64,000 nt of DNA, from positions 1-64,000 of the forward strand of contig NZ_JAHWFK010000013.1 of the NCBI RefSeq assembly GCF_019710575.1, written 5' to 3'. Shown here one piece after another: positions 1-9,103 of this stretch. Each line of letters opens with the position of its first letter. The stretch's first letter is position 1. A program made the translations under genes and the position numbers. A model generated the notes under the pieces. That model had not been told where the DNA came from, searched no databases, and saw nothing but the letters and a program-made list of their open reading frames with translations. Source of the DNA: Paractinoplanes polyasparticus (GTDB lineage: Bacteria; Actinomycetota; Actinomycetes; Mycobacteriales; Micromonosporaceae).

Positions 1-161
1 GCCTCGGGCTCATCGGCGTCAGAGCCTCGGGCTCATCGGCGTCAGAGCCTCGGGCTCATCGGCGTCAGAGCCTCGGGCTCATCGGCGTCAGAGCCTCGGG
101 TTCATCGGCGTCAGAGCCTCGGGTTCATCGGCGTCAGAGCCTCGGGTTCATCGGCGTCAGA
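1..161. repeat. 23-bp tandem repeat array (7 copies in view)
   Basis: Seven head-to-tail copies of a 23-base unit beginning GCCTCGGG start at 1, 24, 47, 70, 93, 116 and 139. The first four copies read GGGCTC and the last three GGGTTC; otherwise they are identical. The array begins exactly at the window edge, so it probably continues upstream. The period is not a multiple of three and there are no unique spacers, so it is neither coding nor CRISPR. It lies just beyond the stop codon of the minus-strand membrane protein gene at 180. Confidence 0.95.
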
Positions 162-179
162 GCTTTGGCTCGGCCGGTG

Positions 180-1133
180 CTACCGCCGCGGCGAGTCCTC
201 GCCGGCCGGGCCGAAGCCGGGGCGGTCGTCGGGAATCTTCTCGGTGCGCTCGTCGCCGGTGGGCGCGGTGTTCGGCACCACCTGGGTGGGCTCGGAGAAC
301 GCCGGCGCCGCGGACGGCGGGGCCGGCGGGCCCGAAGCGGGGAACGCCTGGGCCGCGGGCGGGGCAGACGCGGGGATGGGCATGGCCGACTGGTTCCAGG
401 TCGGCGGCTGCTGCGGGTGGCTCTGGGGCGGCTGACCGTAGGGCTGGCCGTACGGCTGGCCGAACTGCTGCGCGCCCGGCTGGGCGCCCGGCTGCGGCAT
501 TCCCGGCGGAGGCGTTCCGGGCGGCGGGTAGCCGCCGGGAGCGTAGCCCGGCTGGCCCTGCGGCGGCGGACCGTAGCCCGGCTGGCCCGGGTAAGTGCCC
601 GGCTGGCCGTACGCCGGCTGGCCGTAAACGCCGGGCGGCGCCTTGGGCTTGGCCACGTGGAACAGGCCCTGCCAGAGCCGGAACACCGCGTACGCGGCCA
701 CTGCGAACACCCCGAGCCAGGCCGCCCGCACCAGAAGCTCTTCGAACGCGATCCGCGCGCCGTTGTTGCTCGCGTGGTTGATAAGGCCGATGAGCAGGCC
801 GAACAGCACACCGAAGAAAGCCATCACGGCGTACTCGACCAGCGCCACGAGCGTGATCAGCCGGGCCTTCGGATGCAGCGGCGGCACGAGCAGCGCCAGC
901 AGCACCGCCGCCAGCGGCATGAACACCGTCGCGGTGTTCACGAAGCCGTAGAAGCTGTCCTGCGTGCGGTAGCCGAACTGGTTCTCACCGTCCGGGATCA
1001 GCCGGATCACGGCCACGAAGAGCAACAGGGCGGGGGCGCCGACGAGCGCGTAGGCCGCGAGGTCGCGCAGCGGGCGGAGGAACTGGCCGGCCGATCTGCC
1101 CTCGCCCGGCGTGGGCTGCGGTTGGCTGGTCAC
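180..1133 (-). CDS. membrane protein with Pro/Gly/Gln/Tyr-rich C-terminal tail
   Basis: Protein of 317 residues of unknown function. After about 25 polar residues there are about four hydrophobic segments (for example ALVGAPALLLFVAVI and LVALVEYAVMAFFGVLFGLLI). The last 140 residues are a low-complexity tail of YGQP and PGYGPP type repeats ending in a charged stretch. GTG at 1133 is chosen because GGAG lies six bases upstream; an upstream Met has no such site. It is divergent from cofD with 111 bases between starts. Tails of this kind are common in actinobacterial membrane proteins and do not indicate a function. Confidence 0.8.
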   Translation of the reverse strand: MTSQPQPTPGEGRSAGQFLRPLRDLAAYALVGAPALLLFVAVIRLIPDGENQFGYRTQDSFYGFVNTATVFMPLAAVLLALLVPPLHPKARLITLVALVEYAVMAFFGVLFGLLIGLINHASNNGARIAFEELLVRAAWLGVFAVAAYAVFRLWQGLFHVAKPKAPPGVYGQPAYGQPGTYPGQPGYGPPPQGQPGYAPGGYPPPGTPPPGMPQPGAQPGAQQFGQPYGQPYGQPPQSHPQQPPTWNQSAMPIPASAPPAAQAFPASGPPAPPSAAPAFSEPTQVVPNTAPTGDERTEKIPDDRPGFGPAGEDSPRR

Positions 1134-1244
1134 GGAATTCTCCAAGACGAAGTCGGGTGCGGGAGGCTCAGGGTAGTCCGGCCCCGCACGCTGCATCGAT
1201 ACCCACCGGAAAGTTCCGTCATACCCGTGCGGGAGGATACGGGC

Positions 1245-2222
1245 ATGCGGATCGTGGTCCTTTCCGGTGGCATCGGCGGCGCCAAGTTTCTCGTCGGCGT
1301 GCGCGCGCAGGCTCGTGCCCTCGGCGCCGAGGTGACCGCGGTGGTCAATGTCGGCGACGACGTCCGCATGCACGGCCTCCAGATCTGCCCCGACCTCGAC
1401 AGCGTCATGTACACGCTGGGCGGCGCCCACGACCCGGGGCGCGGCTGGGGCCGGGTCGGCGAGTCCTGGGTGGTCAAGGAGGAACTGGCCGCCTACGGCG
1501 CCGAGCCGTCGTGGTTCGGCCTGGGCGACAAGGACACGGCCACCCATCTCGTACGCACCCAGATGCTGGCCGCGGGCTATCCGCTCTCCGCGGTGACAGC
1601 CGCCCTGTGCGCCCGCTGGCAGCCCGGCATCACCATGCTGCCCGCTACCGACAACCGCCTCGAGACCCACGTGGTGGTCGACGTCGAGGGCGAGCGCAAG
1701 GCCATCCACTTCCAGGAATGGTGGGTCCGCTACCGCGGCGAGGTCCCGACCCACCGCTTCGTCTTCGTCGGCGCCGAGGCGGCCAAGCCGGCCCCCGGCG
1801 TCCTCGAGGCGATCGCCGCGGCCGATGTGGTGCTGGTCGCCCCGAGCAACCCGGTAGTGAGCATCGCGCCGATCCTGGCCGTGGCCGACGTGCGCGACGC
1901 CGTGGCCACCGGCTCGGCCCCCGTCATCGGGGTGTCCCCCATCATCGGCGACGCCCCGATCCGCGGCATGGCCGACAAGTGCCTGGCCACGGTCGACGTC
2001 GCGGTCACGGCGGCCGGGGTCGGCGCGCTCTACGGCCCTCGTTCCGCCGGCGGCATCCTCGACGGCTGGCTGGTCGACTCGTCCGACGCCGCCACCGAGG
2101 TGCCCGGCGTCCCCACCCGGGCTGTCCCGCTGTGGATGTCCTCCGAAGAGGCCACCGCCCAGATGGTCAAGGACGCCCTCTCCCTCGCGGGCGTCGCGAG
2201 CCCGGGGTCGCAACCGACGTGA
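1245..2222 (+). CDS. cofD: 2-phospho-L-lactate (phosphoenolpyruvyl) transferase CofD/FbiA
   Basis: Protein of 325 residues recognised as CofD/FbiA, which transfers the phospholactyl or phosphoenolpyruvyl group from its guanosine-diphosphate carrier to Fo, giving (dehydro-)F420-0 in the cytoplasm. The N-terminal nucleotide-binding signature VVLSGGIGGAKFL and the following NVGDD are present, and length fits the family. ATG 1245 is preceded by GGGAGGA at 1231. fbiB follows on the same strand after 83 bases, so the two form the usual F420 pair. No other F420 genes are in the window. Confidence 0.95.
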   Translation: MRIVVLSGGIGGAKFLVGVRAQARALGAEVTAVVNVGDDVRMHGLQICPDLDSVMYTLGGAHDPGRGWGRVGESWVVKEELAAYGAEPSWFGLGDKDTATHLVRTQMLAAGYPLSAVTAALCARWQPGITMLPATDNRLETHVVVDVEGERKAIHFQEWWVRYRGEVPTHRFVFVGAEAAKPAPGVLEAIAAADVVLVAPSNPVVSIAPILAVADVRDAVATGSAPVIGVSPIIGDAPIRGMADKCLATVDVAVTAAGVGALYGPRSAGGILDGWLVDSSDAATEVPGVPTRAVPLWMSSEEATAQMVKDALSLAGVASPGSQPT

Positions 2223-2305
2223 TCAGCGCTACTCGGGGGCGGTGTCGCGTCGGCCGCGGCGGGCGGGCAAGCTGAACGAAACATCTCACCGCCGAGGGGG
2301 CGACC

Positions 2306-3367
2306 GTGGTGACGGACGGGTTGGAGATCCTGCCGGTGCGCGGGATCGGCGAGATCGTGGCCGGCGACGAGCTGGCCGACGTCATCACCGCTGCCGCGCC
2401 CTGGCTGGCCGACGGCGATGTCCTGGTGGTGACCAGCAAGATCGTGTCCAAGGCCGAGGGCCGGCTGGTCGAGGTGCCCGTCGACGGCCCCGAACGTGAC
2501 CGGGCGCGAGCGGCCGCCCTCGAGTCCGAGACGGCCCGTGTGGTTGCCCGCCGCGGCCCCACGACGATCGTGCAGACCCATCACGGCTTCGTGATGGCGG
2601 CCGCCGGCATCGACGCCTCCAACGTCGACAAGTCCCACCTCGTCCTGCTGCCGGCCGATCCCGACGAGTCGGCCCGGCGCCTGCGCGACGACCTGGTGAA
2701 GCGCGGCCTCGACGTCGGCGTCATCATCTCCGACACGATGGGCCGGGCCTGGCGCAACGGCCTCACCGATGTGGCCCTGGGCGCCGCCGGCATCGAGCCG
2801 ATCCGTGACTACCGCGGCGAGACCGACCCGTACGGCAACGAGCTCGAGATCACCCAGATGGCCGTCATCGACGAGCTGGCCGCGGCCGGCGAGCTGGTCA
2901 AGGGCAAGGTCGACCAGACGCCGGTGGCTGTTGTCCGCGGCTACCCCCGCTCCGGCATCCGGGACGCGGCCGACGCCTCGGTGCTGCTGCGCGACGCCGC
3001 CTCCGACATGTTCAGCCTCGGCACCACCGAGGCGCGCGCCGACGGCCTGCGCCGGGCCGCCCTGCTGCCCGACGGACCCGAAGCGGCGTTGCCCGGCCTA
3101 CCGGTCGACCCGGACGCAGTCGACCGGGCCGCCGCCGCGGTGGCCGACCACCTCTCCCGCGCTACAACGGTGGCTCCGGCCGAGGTGATCCCCGGCAGCG
3201 GCGCAACCGCCGCCCTGCACCTGGGCACACTCGACAAGACGCCCATCGGCTTCATGCGCCTGGGCGCCGACGCGCACCGCCTGCGAGCCGCCCTGGCCGC
3301 CGAGTCCATCGTGACGCTGTCCCTCCCCCACGAGGACGGCGTCCGCCTGGAGCTCTCCGCCTCCTGA
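2306..3367 (+). CDS. fbiB: coenzyme F420-0:gamma-glutamyl ligase, short form without a full nitroreductase domain
   Basis: Protein of 353 residues. The first roughly 245 residues match the CofE ligase, which adds the gamma-linked glutamates to F420-0: LVVTSKIVSKAEG, the HGFVMAAAGIDASN segment, SDTMGRAWRNG and DQTPVAVVRGY are all recognisable. Mycobacterial FbiB is about 450 residues because a C-terminal FMN/F420-binding nitroreductase-like domain is fused; here only about 100 residues follow the ligase and they do not look like that domain. Tandem GTG codons lie after GAGGGGG (2294-2300); the first is used. Dehydro-F420-0 reduction, if needed, must be done elsewhere (inference). Confidence 0.9.
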   Translation: MVTDGLEILPVRGIGEIVAGDELADVITAAAPWLADGDVLVVTSKIVSKAEGRLVEVPVDGPERDRARAAALESETARVVARRGPTTIVQTHHGFVMAAAGIDASNVDKSHLVLLPADPDESARRLRDDLVKRGLDVGVIISDTMGRAWRNGLTDVALGAAGIEPIRDYRGETDPYGNELEITQMAVIDELAAAGELVKGKVDQTPVAVVRGYPRSGIRDAADASVLLRDAASDMFSLGTTEARADGLRRAALLPDGPEAALPGLPVDPDAVDRAAAAVADHLSRATTVAPAEVIPGSGATAALHLGTLDKTPIGFMRLGADAHRLRAALAAESIVTLSLPHEDGVRLELSAS

Positions 3368-3418
3368 CCTCCGCATCGACGGCTCCGCGGCGCCTTCTTG
3401 GCGAGCCGGGCGACGCGT

Positions 3419-3982
3419 TCAGCTGAGCCGGGCCAGCGCGGGAGCGATCTGGCGGACGGTGCCGGAGGCCAGCGGGGCCGGCAGAGTGTCGGGCGCGAAC
3501 CAGCCGAGGTCCGCGGACTCGTCGCTGATCTGCTCCTGAGCGCCGGCCGGAGCGCGGAGCAGGAACCGTACGTCGAAGTGGACCGATGGCTCGGCGGGCA
3601 GGCCGTCGGCCGGGCCGCAGCGCACCTCGTGGATGTCGACGTCGATCGGCTCCGGGTCGAGCAGCAGACCGGTGATGCCCGATTCCTCGGTCGCCTCGCG
3701 CAGCGCGGCCGCGGCCAGGCTCGAGTCGCTCGCCTCACAGTGTCCGCCGAGCTGCATCCACTTGCCCAGGCGGCCGTGCAGGCAGAGCAGCACCCGGCCC
3801 TCGTCGTCCACGACCAGGGCGCTGGCCGTCACGTGACCGCGACGATGCGCCCGGGTCATGGCGACCGGACCGTCGTCCAGCAGCTCGAGGGTGCGCTGAC
3901 GTCCCCGCTCGGCCTCGTCGGAGGTCGCCGCCCACGCGTTCAGCCGCCGCATCGCGTCGGCGTGCAGGTCTTCGATGCTCAC
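3419..3982 (-). CDS. NUDIX hydrolase
   Basis: Protein of 187 residues. The NUDIX helix is clear around residues 78-102 (GGHCEASD followed by LREATEESGI), giving the REUXEEXGU half intact while the upstream glutamate of the classical box is replaced by Ser/Asp, as in several actinobacterial NUDIX groups. Substrate cannot be inferred. It begins three bases after the manC stop on the same strand, so it is the last gene of the GT4-manC-NUDIX operon and may hydrolyse or proofread a nucleotide sugar, but this is only context. Confidence 0.9.
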   Translation of the reverse strand: MSIEDLHADAMRRLNAWAATSDEAERGRQRTLELLDDGPVAMTRAHRRGHVTASALVVDDEGRVLLCLHGRLGKWMQLGGHCEASDSSLAAAALREATEESGITGLLLDPEPIDVDIHEVRCGPADGLPAEPSVHFDVRFLLRAPAGAQEQISDESADLGWFAPDTLPAPLASGTVRQIAPALARLS

Positions 3983-3985
3983 GGC

Positions 3986-5101
3986 TCAGATGTAACCGTG
4001 CTCGCCGAGCTCCTTGAGCTCGTCCACCAGGTGCTTGACCTCTTGCGCCCGCTCGCGCGGGATCACCAGCACGGCGTCCGGCGTGTCGACGATCACCAGA
4101 TCCCGTACGCCCATGGCCGCGACCAGACGACCCTCGGTCGGCACCACCACGAGGCCCTCCGTGTCGCGCAGCAGCACGCCGGACTTCTGCGAGATGTCGC
4201 GTCCGACGATCACGTTGCCCGACGGGTCGGCCGCCAGCACCGCGCCCAGCGTGTGGAAGTCGCCGACGTCGTTCCAGCCGAAGTCGCCCCGAACCGTCCC
4301 GACCCGGCCGACCGCGGCCGCGCCCTCCATCACCGCGTAGTCCACCGAGATGCGCGGCAGCGTCGGCCAGACCTCGCCCAGCACCTCTTCGCGCTCCGGC
4401 GACTCCCAGGCCGCCGCGATGCGCGACACCCCGGCCGCGAGCTGCGGCTGCTGGCGCGACAACTCGGCCAGGAACGCGTCCGCCCGCCAGACGAACATGC
4501 CCGCGTTCCACAGGTAGTTGCCGGACTTCACGTAGCCCTCGGCCACGTCGTACGTCGGCTTCTCCTTGAATTCCTCGACCGCGAGCACCGGCCCGTCGCC
4601 GGTCTCGCCGCCGCACTGGAGGTAGCCGTAGCCCGTCTCGGGCCGGGTCGGGGTGATGCCCAGCGTCATCAGCAGCCCCTTGCGGGCGCCGGCCATCGCC
4701 TGCTGGATGACCTCGGTGAAGCGTTCCTTGTCGGCGATCAGGTGGTCCGAGGCGAACGATCCCATGATCGCCTCGGGGTCACGCCGGGCGATGACCGCCG
4801 CGGCCAGCGCGATCGCCGCGCAGGAATCCCGGGGCGAGGGCTCCACGAGGACGTTCGCCTCAGGGATGGTGTCGAGCTGCCGCGAGACCGCCGCCGCGTG
4901 GGCGACCCCGGTGACCACGAACACGCGGTCCATGGGGGCCAGCAGGTCGAGACGGGACACTGTGGCCTGGAGCAGGGACGCCTCGGTGCCCGTCAGCGGG
5001 TGCAGAAACTTGGGGTGACCGGCTCGGGACAGCGGCCAGAGGCGGGTTCCGGTGCCGCCTGCAAGAACAACGCCGTACAGTCCGTCGAGTTGATCGCTCA
5101 T
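3986..5101 (-). CDS. manC: mannose-1-phosphate guanylyltransferase
   Basis: Protein of 371 residues that makes GDP-mannose from mannose-1-phosphate and GTP. The pyrophosphorylase signature LAGGTGTRLWPLSR is at the N terminus; FASDHLI and the later NYLWNAGMFVW and EKP motifs are typical of GDP-mannose pyrophosphorylases. It lacks the C-terminal isomerase domain of bifunctional ManC. ATG 5101 is used; an in-frame GTG lies at 5107 and neither has a strong ribosome site. It starts 18 bases after the glycosyltransferase stop, so the sugar donor and a likely user are co-transcribed. Confidence 0.93.
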   Translation of the reverse strand: MSDQLDGLYGVVLAGGTGTRLWPLSRAGHPKFLHPLTGTEASLLQATVSRLDLLAPMDRVFVVTGVAHAAAVSRQLDTIPEANVLVEPSPRDSCAAIALAAAVIARRDPEAIMGSFASDHLIADKERFTEVIQQAMAGARKGLLMTLGITPTRPETGYGYLQCGGETGDGPVLAVEEFKEKPTYDVAEGYVKSGNYLWNAGMFVWRADAFLAELSRQQPQLAAGVSRIAAAWESPEREEVLGEVWPTLPRISVDYAVMEGAAAVGRVGTVRGDFGWNDVGDFHTLGAVLAADPSGNVIVGRDISQKSGVLLRDTEGLVVVPTEGRLVAAMGVRDLVIVDTPDAVLVIPRERAQEVKHLVDELKELGEHGYI

Positions 5102-5119
5102 GCGCACAGAGTGTAAAGG

Positions 5120-6271
5120 TCAGGGGGTCGCTACCCGTTTCCAGGTTGTGACGTGTACCTCCGCGCTGGACGCCCAGGTGAACTCTTTCGCACGGTCGAA
5201 CCCCGCCTTGGCCAACGTGAGGCGGCGCGGCTCGTCGTGCAGCAGGTCGGCCAGGTCGGTCGCGATGCGGTCGGGGTCTTCGGTGGTGTACGCCACCGCG
5301 TCGCCGCCCACCTCGGGCAGGGACAGCCGCGGCGTGGTGAGCACCGGCGTCGCACAGGCCATGGCCTCGAGGATCGGCAGGCCGAAGCCCTCACCGAAGG
5401 ACGGGTAGCAGGCCACGAGTGCGCCGCCGAGGAAGCCCGGCAGGTCGGCGTACCGGAGGTAGCCCGGGCGGAGCAGGCGCAGGTGGGACGGCACCTCGGC
5501 CACGGCACGGTCGATCTCGTCGTCGTGGCCCTGGCCGCCGGCCAGCACCAGCGCCGGCGGGCGCGGCCAGTCGGCGACCGCGCGGGCCCAGCCCCGGATC
5601 AGGTTGGGCACGTTCTTGCGCGGCTCCTTGGCCCCGAGGAAAGCGACGTAGCCCGCGTCGTTGAGGCCGAGCCGGGCGCGTACGCGGGCCTTCTCCTCCT
5701 CGGTGGGCGCGTGGAAGGCCGCCTGGTCGACGCCGTGATAGGCCACGTCGATGTGGGTCGGGTCGGCGTCGAGGAGCCGGATCAGCTCGTCGCGGGTGGC
5801 CTTGCTGGGCACGATGACCCGGGCCGCGCGGCGCAGCGACGTCTTGATCGCGCTGCGGAAGAACGTGCGCTTCGTGTTGTCGTAGTGCTCGGGCTCGGTG
5901 AAGAACGTCGCGTCGTGCACGGTCACCGTCACGGGGCAACCGGCGCGCAGCGGGCACGTGTAGAACGGCGAGTGCAGCACCTGGGCGCCGACCTGCTGAG
6001 CGAGCAGGGGCAGACCAGTCTGCTCCCACGCCAGCCGGGCGGGCCGGTGGGCGACGGCGGCCGGGCCGGCGATCACCTCGGCGCGGTTGTCGAGCAGGCG
6101 GCTGTAACGCTCCGCATCCGACCGCTGAGCCACAACGGCTAGATCGACCCTGTCCGGGTCGATCCGCCCGAGGGCGCCGAGCAAGCCGTCGACGTATCTG
6201 CCGACTCCTCCTCGGTCTGCGGGGACGCTGGTGGCGTCGACGAGCACTCGCGGGGGGCGACCGGCGGTCAC
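5120..6271 (-). CDS. GT4-family glycosyltransferase
   Basis: Protein of 383 residues with a GT-B fold. The N-terminal half has the acceptor-side Gly-rich start (PADRGGVGRYV) and the HDATFF segment; the C-terminal half has GAKEPRKN, then the nucleotide-sugar motif PSFGEGFGLPILEAMACATPV (E-x7-E type) of family GT4. GTG 6271 is chosen because GGGAG is seven bases upstream. It leads an operon with manC, so GDP-mannose is the most plausible donor and the enzyme a mannosyltransferase for glycolipid or glycan synthesis (inference). Confidence 0.9.
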   Translation of the reverse strand: MTAGRPPRVLVDATSVPADRGGVGRYVDGLLGALGRIDPDRVDLAVVAQRSDAERYSRLLDNRAEVIAGPAAVAHRPARLAWEQTGLPLLAQQVGAQVLHSPFYTCPLRAGCPVTVTVHDATFFTEPEHYDNTKRTFFRSAIKTSLRRAARVIVPSKATRDELIRLLDADPTHIDVAYHGVDQAAFHAPTEEEKARVRARLGLNDAGYVAFLGAKEPRKNVPNLIRGWARAVADWPRPPALVLAGGQGHDDEIDRAVAEVPSHLRLLRPGYLRYADLPGFLGGALVACYPSFGEGFGLPILEAMACATPVLTTPRLSLPEVGGDAVAYTTEDPDRIATDLADLLHDEPRRLTLAKAGFDRAKEFTWASSAEVHVTTWKRVATP

Positions 6272-6442
6272 GAGGCAACTCCCAAAGAGGTTGTAATTCA
6301 GACCACTGGCAAGCGTACGCCCGGAATGCATCAGGCAGGTGACCGCGACACCGCCGTGTCCGCCTCGTTTCCCGGTTCTCATCGCCCGCTCAGGGATGAC
6401 TACGCACAGTCACCCCATCGGTGCCACCAGGACGGAACTATC

Positions 6443-7156
6443 GTGTTACCGGTGCAGAACACAATCCCGCAGGTGCTGGCGGCCGCCGTCCGCCGCGACC
6501 CGGCAAGCCCCCTGCTGACTTTTTATGACGACGCCGGCGGCGATCGCACCGAGCTCTCCGGCGCGACGCTCGACAACTGGGTCTCCAAGACAGCGAATTT
6601 GCTGGTGGACGGCTTGGGCCTGAGCAACGGCGACACCGTCGCGGTGACCATGCCGGCGCACTGGCAGACCGCCGCGATCCTCCTGGGCGTCGTTTCGGCC
6701 GGCGTCGAGGCCGAGACGACCGATCCGGCGTCCGCCGACGCCCTCTTCACGACCCCGGATCAGAGCACAACGACAAAAGCCTCAGACCGCTACGCGACCG
6801 GTTTGCTGCCTTTCGCGATGCCCCTCCGCGAGCTGCCCACCGGCTTCGCCGACTTCGTCCTGGAGGTGCGCCAGTTCGGCGACTACTTCCCCGGCGCGCC
6901 CGTCACGGAGGCCGACCCGGCCCTCAACGGCCGCACCCACGCCGAAACCCTGGCCGCCGCCACCAGCCGCGCCGCCGAGCTCGATCTCACTGCGGGCAGC
7001 CGGGTGCTGTTCGACGCCACCACCCACCCCGACCCGATCGACTGGCTGCTGGCGCCCCTGGTCGCCGGCGCCTCAATCGTCCTCTGCGCCCACCTCGACC
7101 GCACGAAGCTCGACGCCCGCGCCGGCTCGGAAAAGGTCACCCTGGTGGTTGCCTAA
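6443..7156 (+). CDS. TIGR03089-family protein (AMP-ligase-like fragment family)
   Basis: Protein of 237 residues. It begins like an acyl-AMP ligase N-terminal domain (VRRDPASPLLTFYDD, LSNGDTVAVTMPAHWQTAAILLG) but lacks the adenylate-forming P-loop and the C-terminal domain, the pattern of actinobacterial family TIGR03089, whose function is unknown. GTG 6443 has AGGAC nine bases upstream. The gene is divergent from the glycosyltransferase and its TAA stop overlaps the stop of the convergent acetoacetate-CoA ligase gene by four bases. In other actinobacteria this family often lies beside cell-wall glycan genes, which fits the GT4/manC neighbour. Confidence 0.8.
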   Translation: MLPVQNTIPQVLAAAVRRDPASPLLTFYDDAGGDRTELSGATLDNWVSKTANLLVDGLGLSNGDTVAVTMPAHWQTAAILLGVVSAGVEAETTDPASADALFTTPDQSTTTKASDRYATGLLPFAMPLRELPTGFADFVLEVRQFGDYFPGAPVTEADPALNGRTHAETLAAATSRAAELDLTAGSRVLFDATTHPDPIDWLLAPLVAGASIVLCAHLDRTKLDARAGSEKVTLVVA

Positions 7157-9087
7157 CCGCGTTTGCGGGCCAGGTCCTCGAAGGCGAGCAGGGATTCCGG
7201 GTTGGCCAGGGCGCCCTTCGCGGCGGCTGATTCGACCGGGGTGCCGGTCAGGATGCGTTTGACCGGGACTTCGAGTTTCTTGGCGGACAGGGTGCGGGGG
7301 ACGGCTCGTACGGCGTGGATCTCGTCGGGGATGTGGCGGGGGGAAAGCGACGCGCGCAGCTCGGTGGCTATCCGCTTGCGCAGGGAGTCGTCGAGGTCCA
7401 CGCCGTCGGTCAGCACCACGAAGAGCAGCAGCTCGCCGTTGGGGTTGTCGTCCTGCTCCAGGTGGACCACCACCGAGTCGACGATCTCGGGCAGGCTCTC
7501 GACCACCGAGTAGAACTCCGAGGTGCCCAGCCGGACGCCGCCGCGGTTGAGGGTGGCGTCGGAGCGTCCGGTGATGACGCAGGAGCCGTCGGTGGCGATG
7601 GTGATCCAGTCGCCGTGGCGCCAGACGCCGGGGAAGTAGTCGAAGTAGGCCTCGCGGTAGCGCTTGCCGTCGGGATCGTTCCAGAAGCTGACCGGCATGC
7701 TGGGCATGGGCGCGGTGATGACCAGCTCGCCGAGCTCGTCGACCACCGGGTGACCGGCGGGGTCGTACGCCTCGACCCGGGCGCCCAGGGCCCGGCAGGC
7801 GATCCTGCCTTCGACCACGGGGAGCAGGGGCACCGCACCGACGAAGCCGGTGCAGACATCCGTACCGCCGGAAAGCGATTGCAGTTGCAGGCGCGTGCCC
7901 ACCGCCTCGTAGACCCAGTCGAAACCCTCCGGCGGCAGCGGCGCGCCGGTCGAGCCGATGCCCCTGAGCCCGTCTTTCCGCGGGGTGAGGCCGGCCTTGC
8001 GGCAGGCCATGAGGAAGGGCGCGGACGTGCCGAAATAGGTGATGCCGGCTTCGTCGACCAGATCCCAGAGGACCGACATGTCCGGGTACGCGGGGTTGCC
8101 GTCGAACATGACGATCGCGGCGCCGACGGCGGGACCGCTGGCCAGGAAGTTCCACATCATCCAGCCGGTGGTGGTGAACCAGAAGAACCGGTCACCGGGG
8201 CCCAGGTCGTGGTGCAGGGCGAGCATCTTGAGGTGTTCGAGCAGGATGCCGCCGTGACCGTGGACGATCGGCTTGGGCAGGCCGGTGGTCCCCGAGCTGT
8301 AGAGCACGTAAAGCGGATGGTCGAACGGCACCTTCTCGTACGCCATCGGGTCGTCGCCACCGAGCTCGTGGAACGTGTCGCGGGCGGGATCGAGGTAGCC
8401 GATGGTGACGACGTGCCGCAGCGACGGGAGCGCCGCGGTGACGGCCGCGACCTCCTCGCGCCGGTCGACGGCCTTGTCGCCGTAGCGGTAGCCGTCGACG
8501 GCCACGAGCAGCGCCGGCTCGATCTGTTGCCAGCGGTCGATCACACTGCGTACGCCGAATTCGGGCGCGCACGACGAGAAGACGGCGCCGAGGCTGGCGG
8601 TGGCGAGCATCAGCACGTACGTCTCGGGGATGTTGGGCGCGTAGGCCGCCACCCGGTCGCCGCGGCCGATGCCGTGCGCCAGCAGGCCGGCGCGGACATT
8701 GCGGACCTGCTCACGAAGCTGGGCCGCGGTCAGGGTGATCGGCGCACGGGTCTGGCTGTGGGCGAGCACGACCGGCTCGTCGTCGGTCAGCCCGGGCATG
8801 CGCAGGACGTGCTCGGCGTAGTTGACGGTCGCGCCGGGGAACCACTTCGCCCCCGGCATCCCGGCGCCCCCGGGCAGCACACCCGTCGGCGGGTCGTGGG
8901 CGATGACCTCGAAGTGGTCCCAGATCGACTGCCAGAACGCGGGCAGGTCGTCGACCGACCACTGCCAGAGCGCCGCGTAGTCCGCGAACTCCAGGCCGCG
9001 CGACCGCTGCAGCCACGACAGATATTGCCCGATCCGGGACGTCTGCCGGACGTCGGCCGGCGGCTCCCACAACACTGCGCCCGTCAT
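7153..9087 (-). CDS. acetoacetate-CoA ligase
   Basis: Protein of 644 residues of the ANL superfamily that activates acetoacetate to acetoacetyl-CoA with ATP. The Acs-type N-terminal region (FWQSIWDHFEV, PGAKWFPGATVNYAEH), the P-loop YSSGTTGLPKPIVHG, TTTGWMMWN, the A5-like GSTGAPLPPEGFDW, and the A8/A10 regions (GRSDATLNRGGVRLG, RTLSAKKLEVPVK with catalytic Lys) are in order. The size and the insertions are those of acetoacetyl-CoA synthetases. ATG 9087 follows AAGGTG. It lies 16 bases after a hot-dog thioesterase, so the two are an operon for acyl-CoA turnover. Confidence 0.92.
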   Translation of the reverse strand: MTGAVLWEPPADVRQTSRIGQYLSWLQRSRGLEFADYAALWQWSVDDLPAFWQSIWDHFEVIAHDPPTGVLPGGAGMPGAKWFPGATVNYAEHVLRMPGLTDDEPVVLAHSQTRAPITLTAAQLREQVRNVRAGLLAHGIGRGDRVAAYAPNIPETYVLMLATASLGAVFSSCAPEFGVRSVIDRWQQIEPALLVAVDGYRYGDKAVDRREEVAAVTAALPSLRHVVTIGYLDPARDTFHELGGDDPMAYEKVPFDHPLYVLYSSGTTGLPKPIVHGHGGILLEHLKMLALHHDLGPGDRFFWFTTTGWMMWNFLASGPAVGAAIVMFDGNPAYPDMSVLWDLVDEAGITYFGTSAPFLMACRKAGLTPRKDGLRGIGSTGAPLPPEGFDWVYEAVGTRLQLQSLSGGTDVCTGFVGAVPLLPVVEGRIACRALGARVEAYDPAGHPVVDELGELVITAPMPSMPVSFWNDPDGKRYREAYFDYFPGVWRHGDWITIATDGSCVITGRSDATLNRGGVRLGTSEFYSVVESLPEIVDSVVVHLEQDDNPNGELLLFVVLTDGVDLDDSLRKRIATELRASLSPRHIPDEIHAVRAVPRTLSAKKLEVPVKRILTGTPVESAAAKGALANPESLLAFEDLARKRG

Positions 9088-9103
9088 GCCCACACCTTAA
9101 CGT

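Noticed and set aside
1..161. CRISPR-like repeat array
   Set aside because: Units are directly adjacent without spacers; it is a plain tandem repeat and no cas genes are present.
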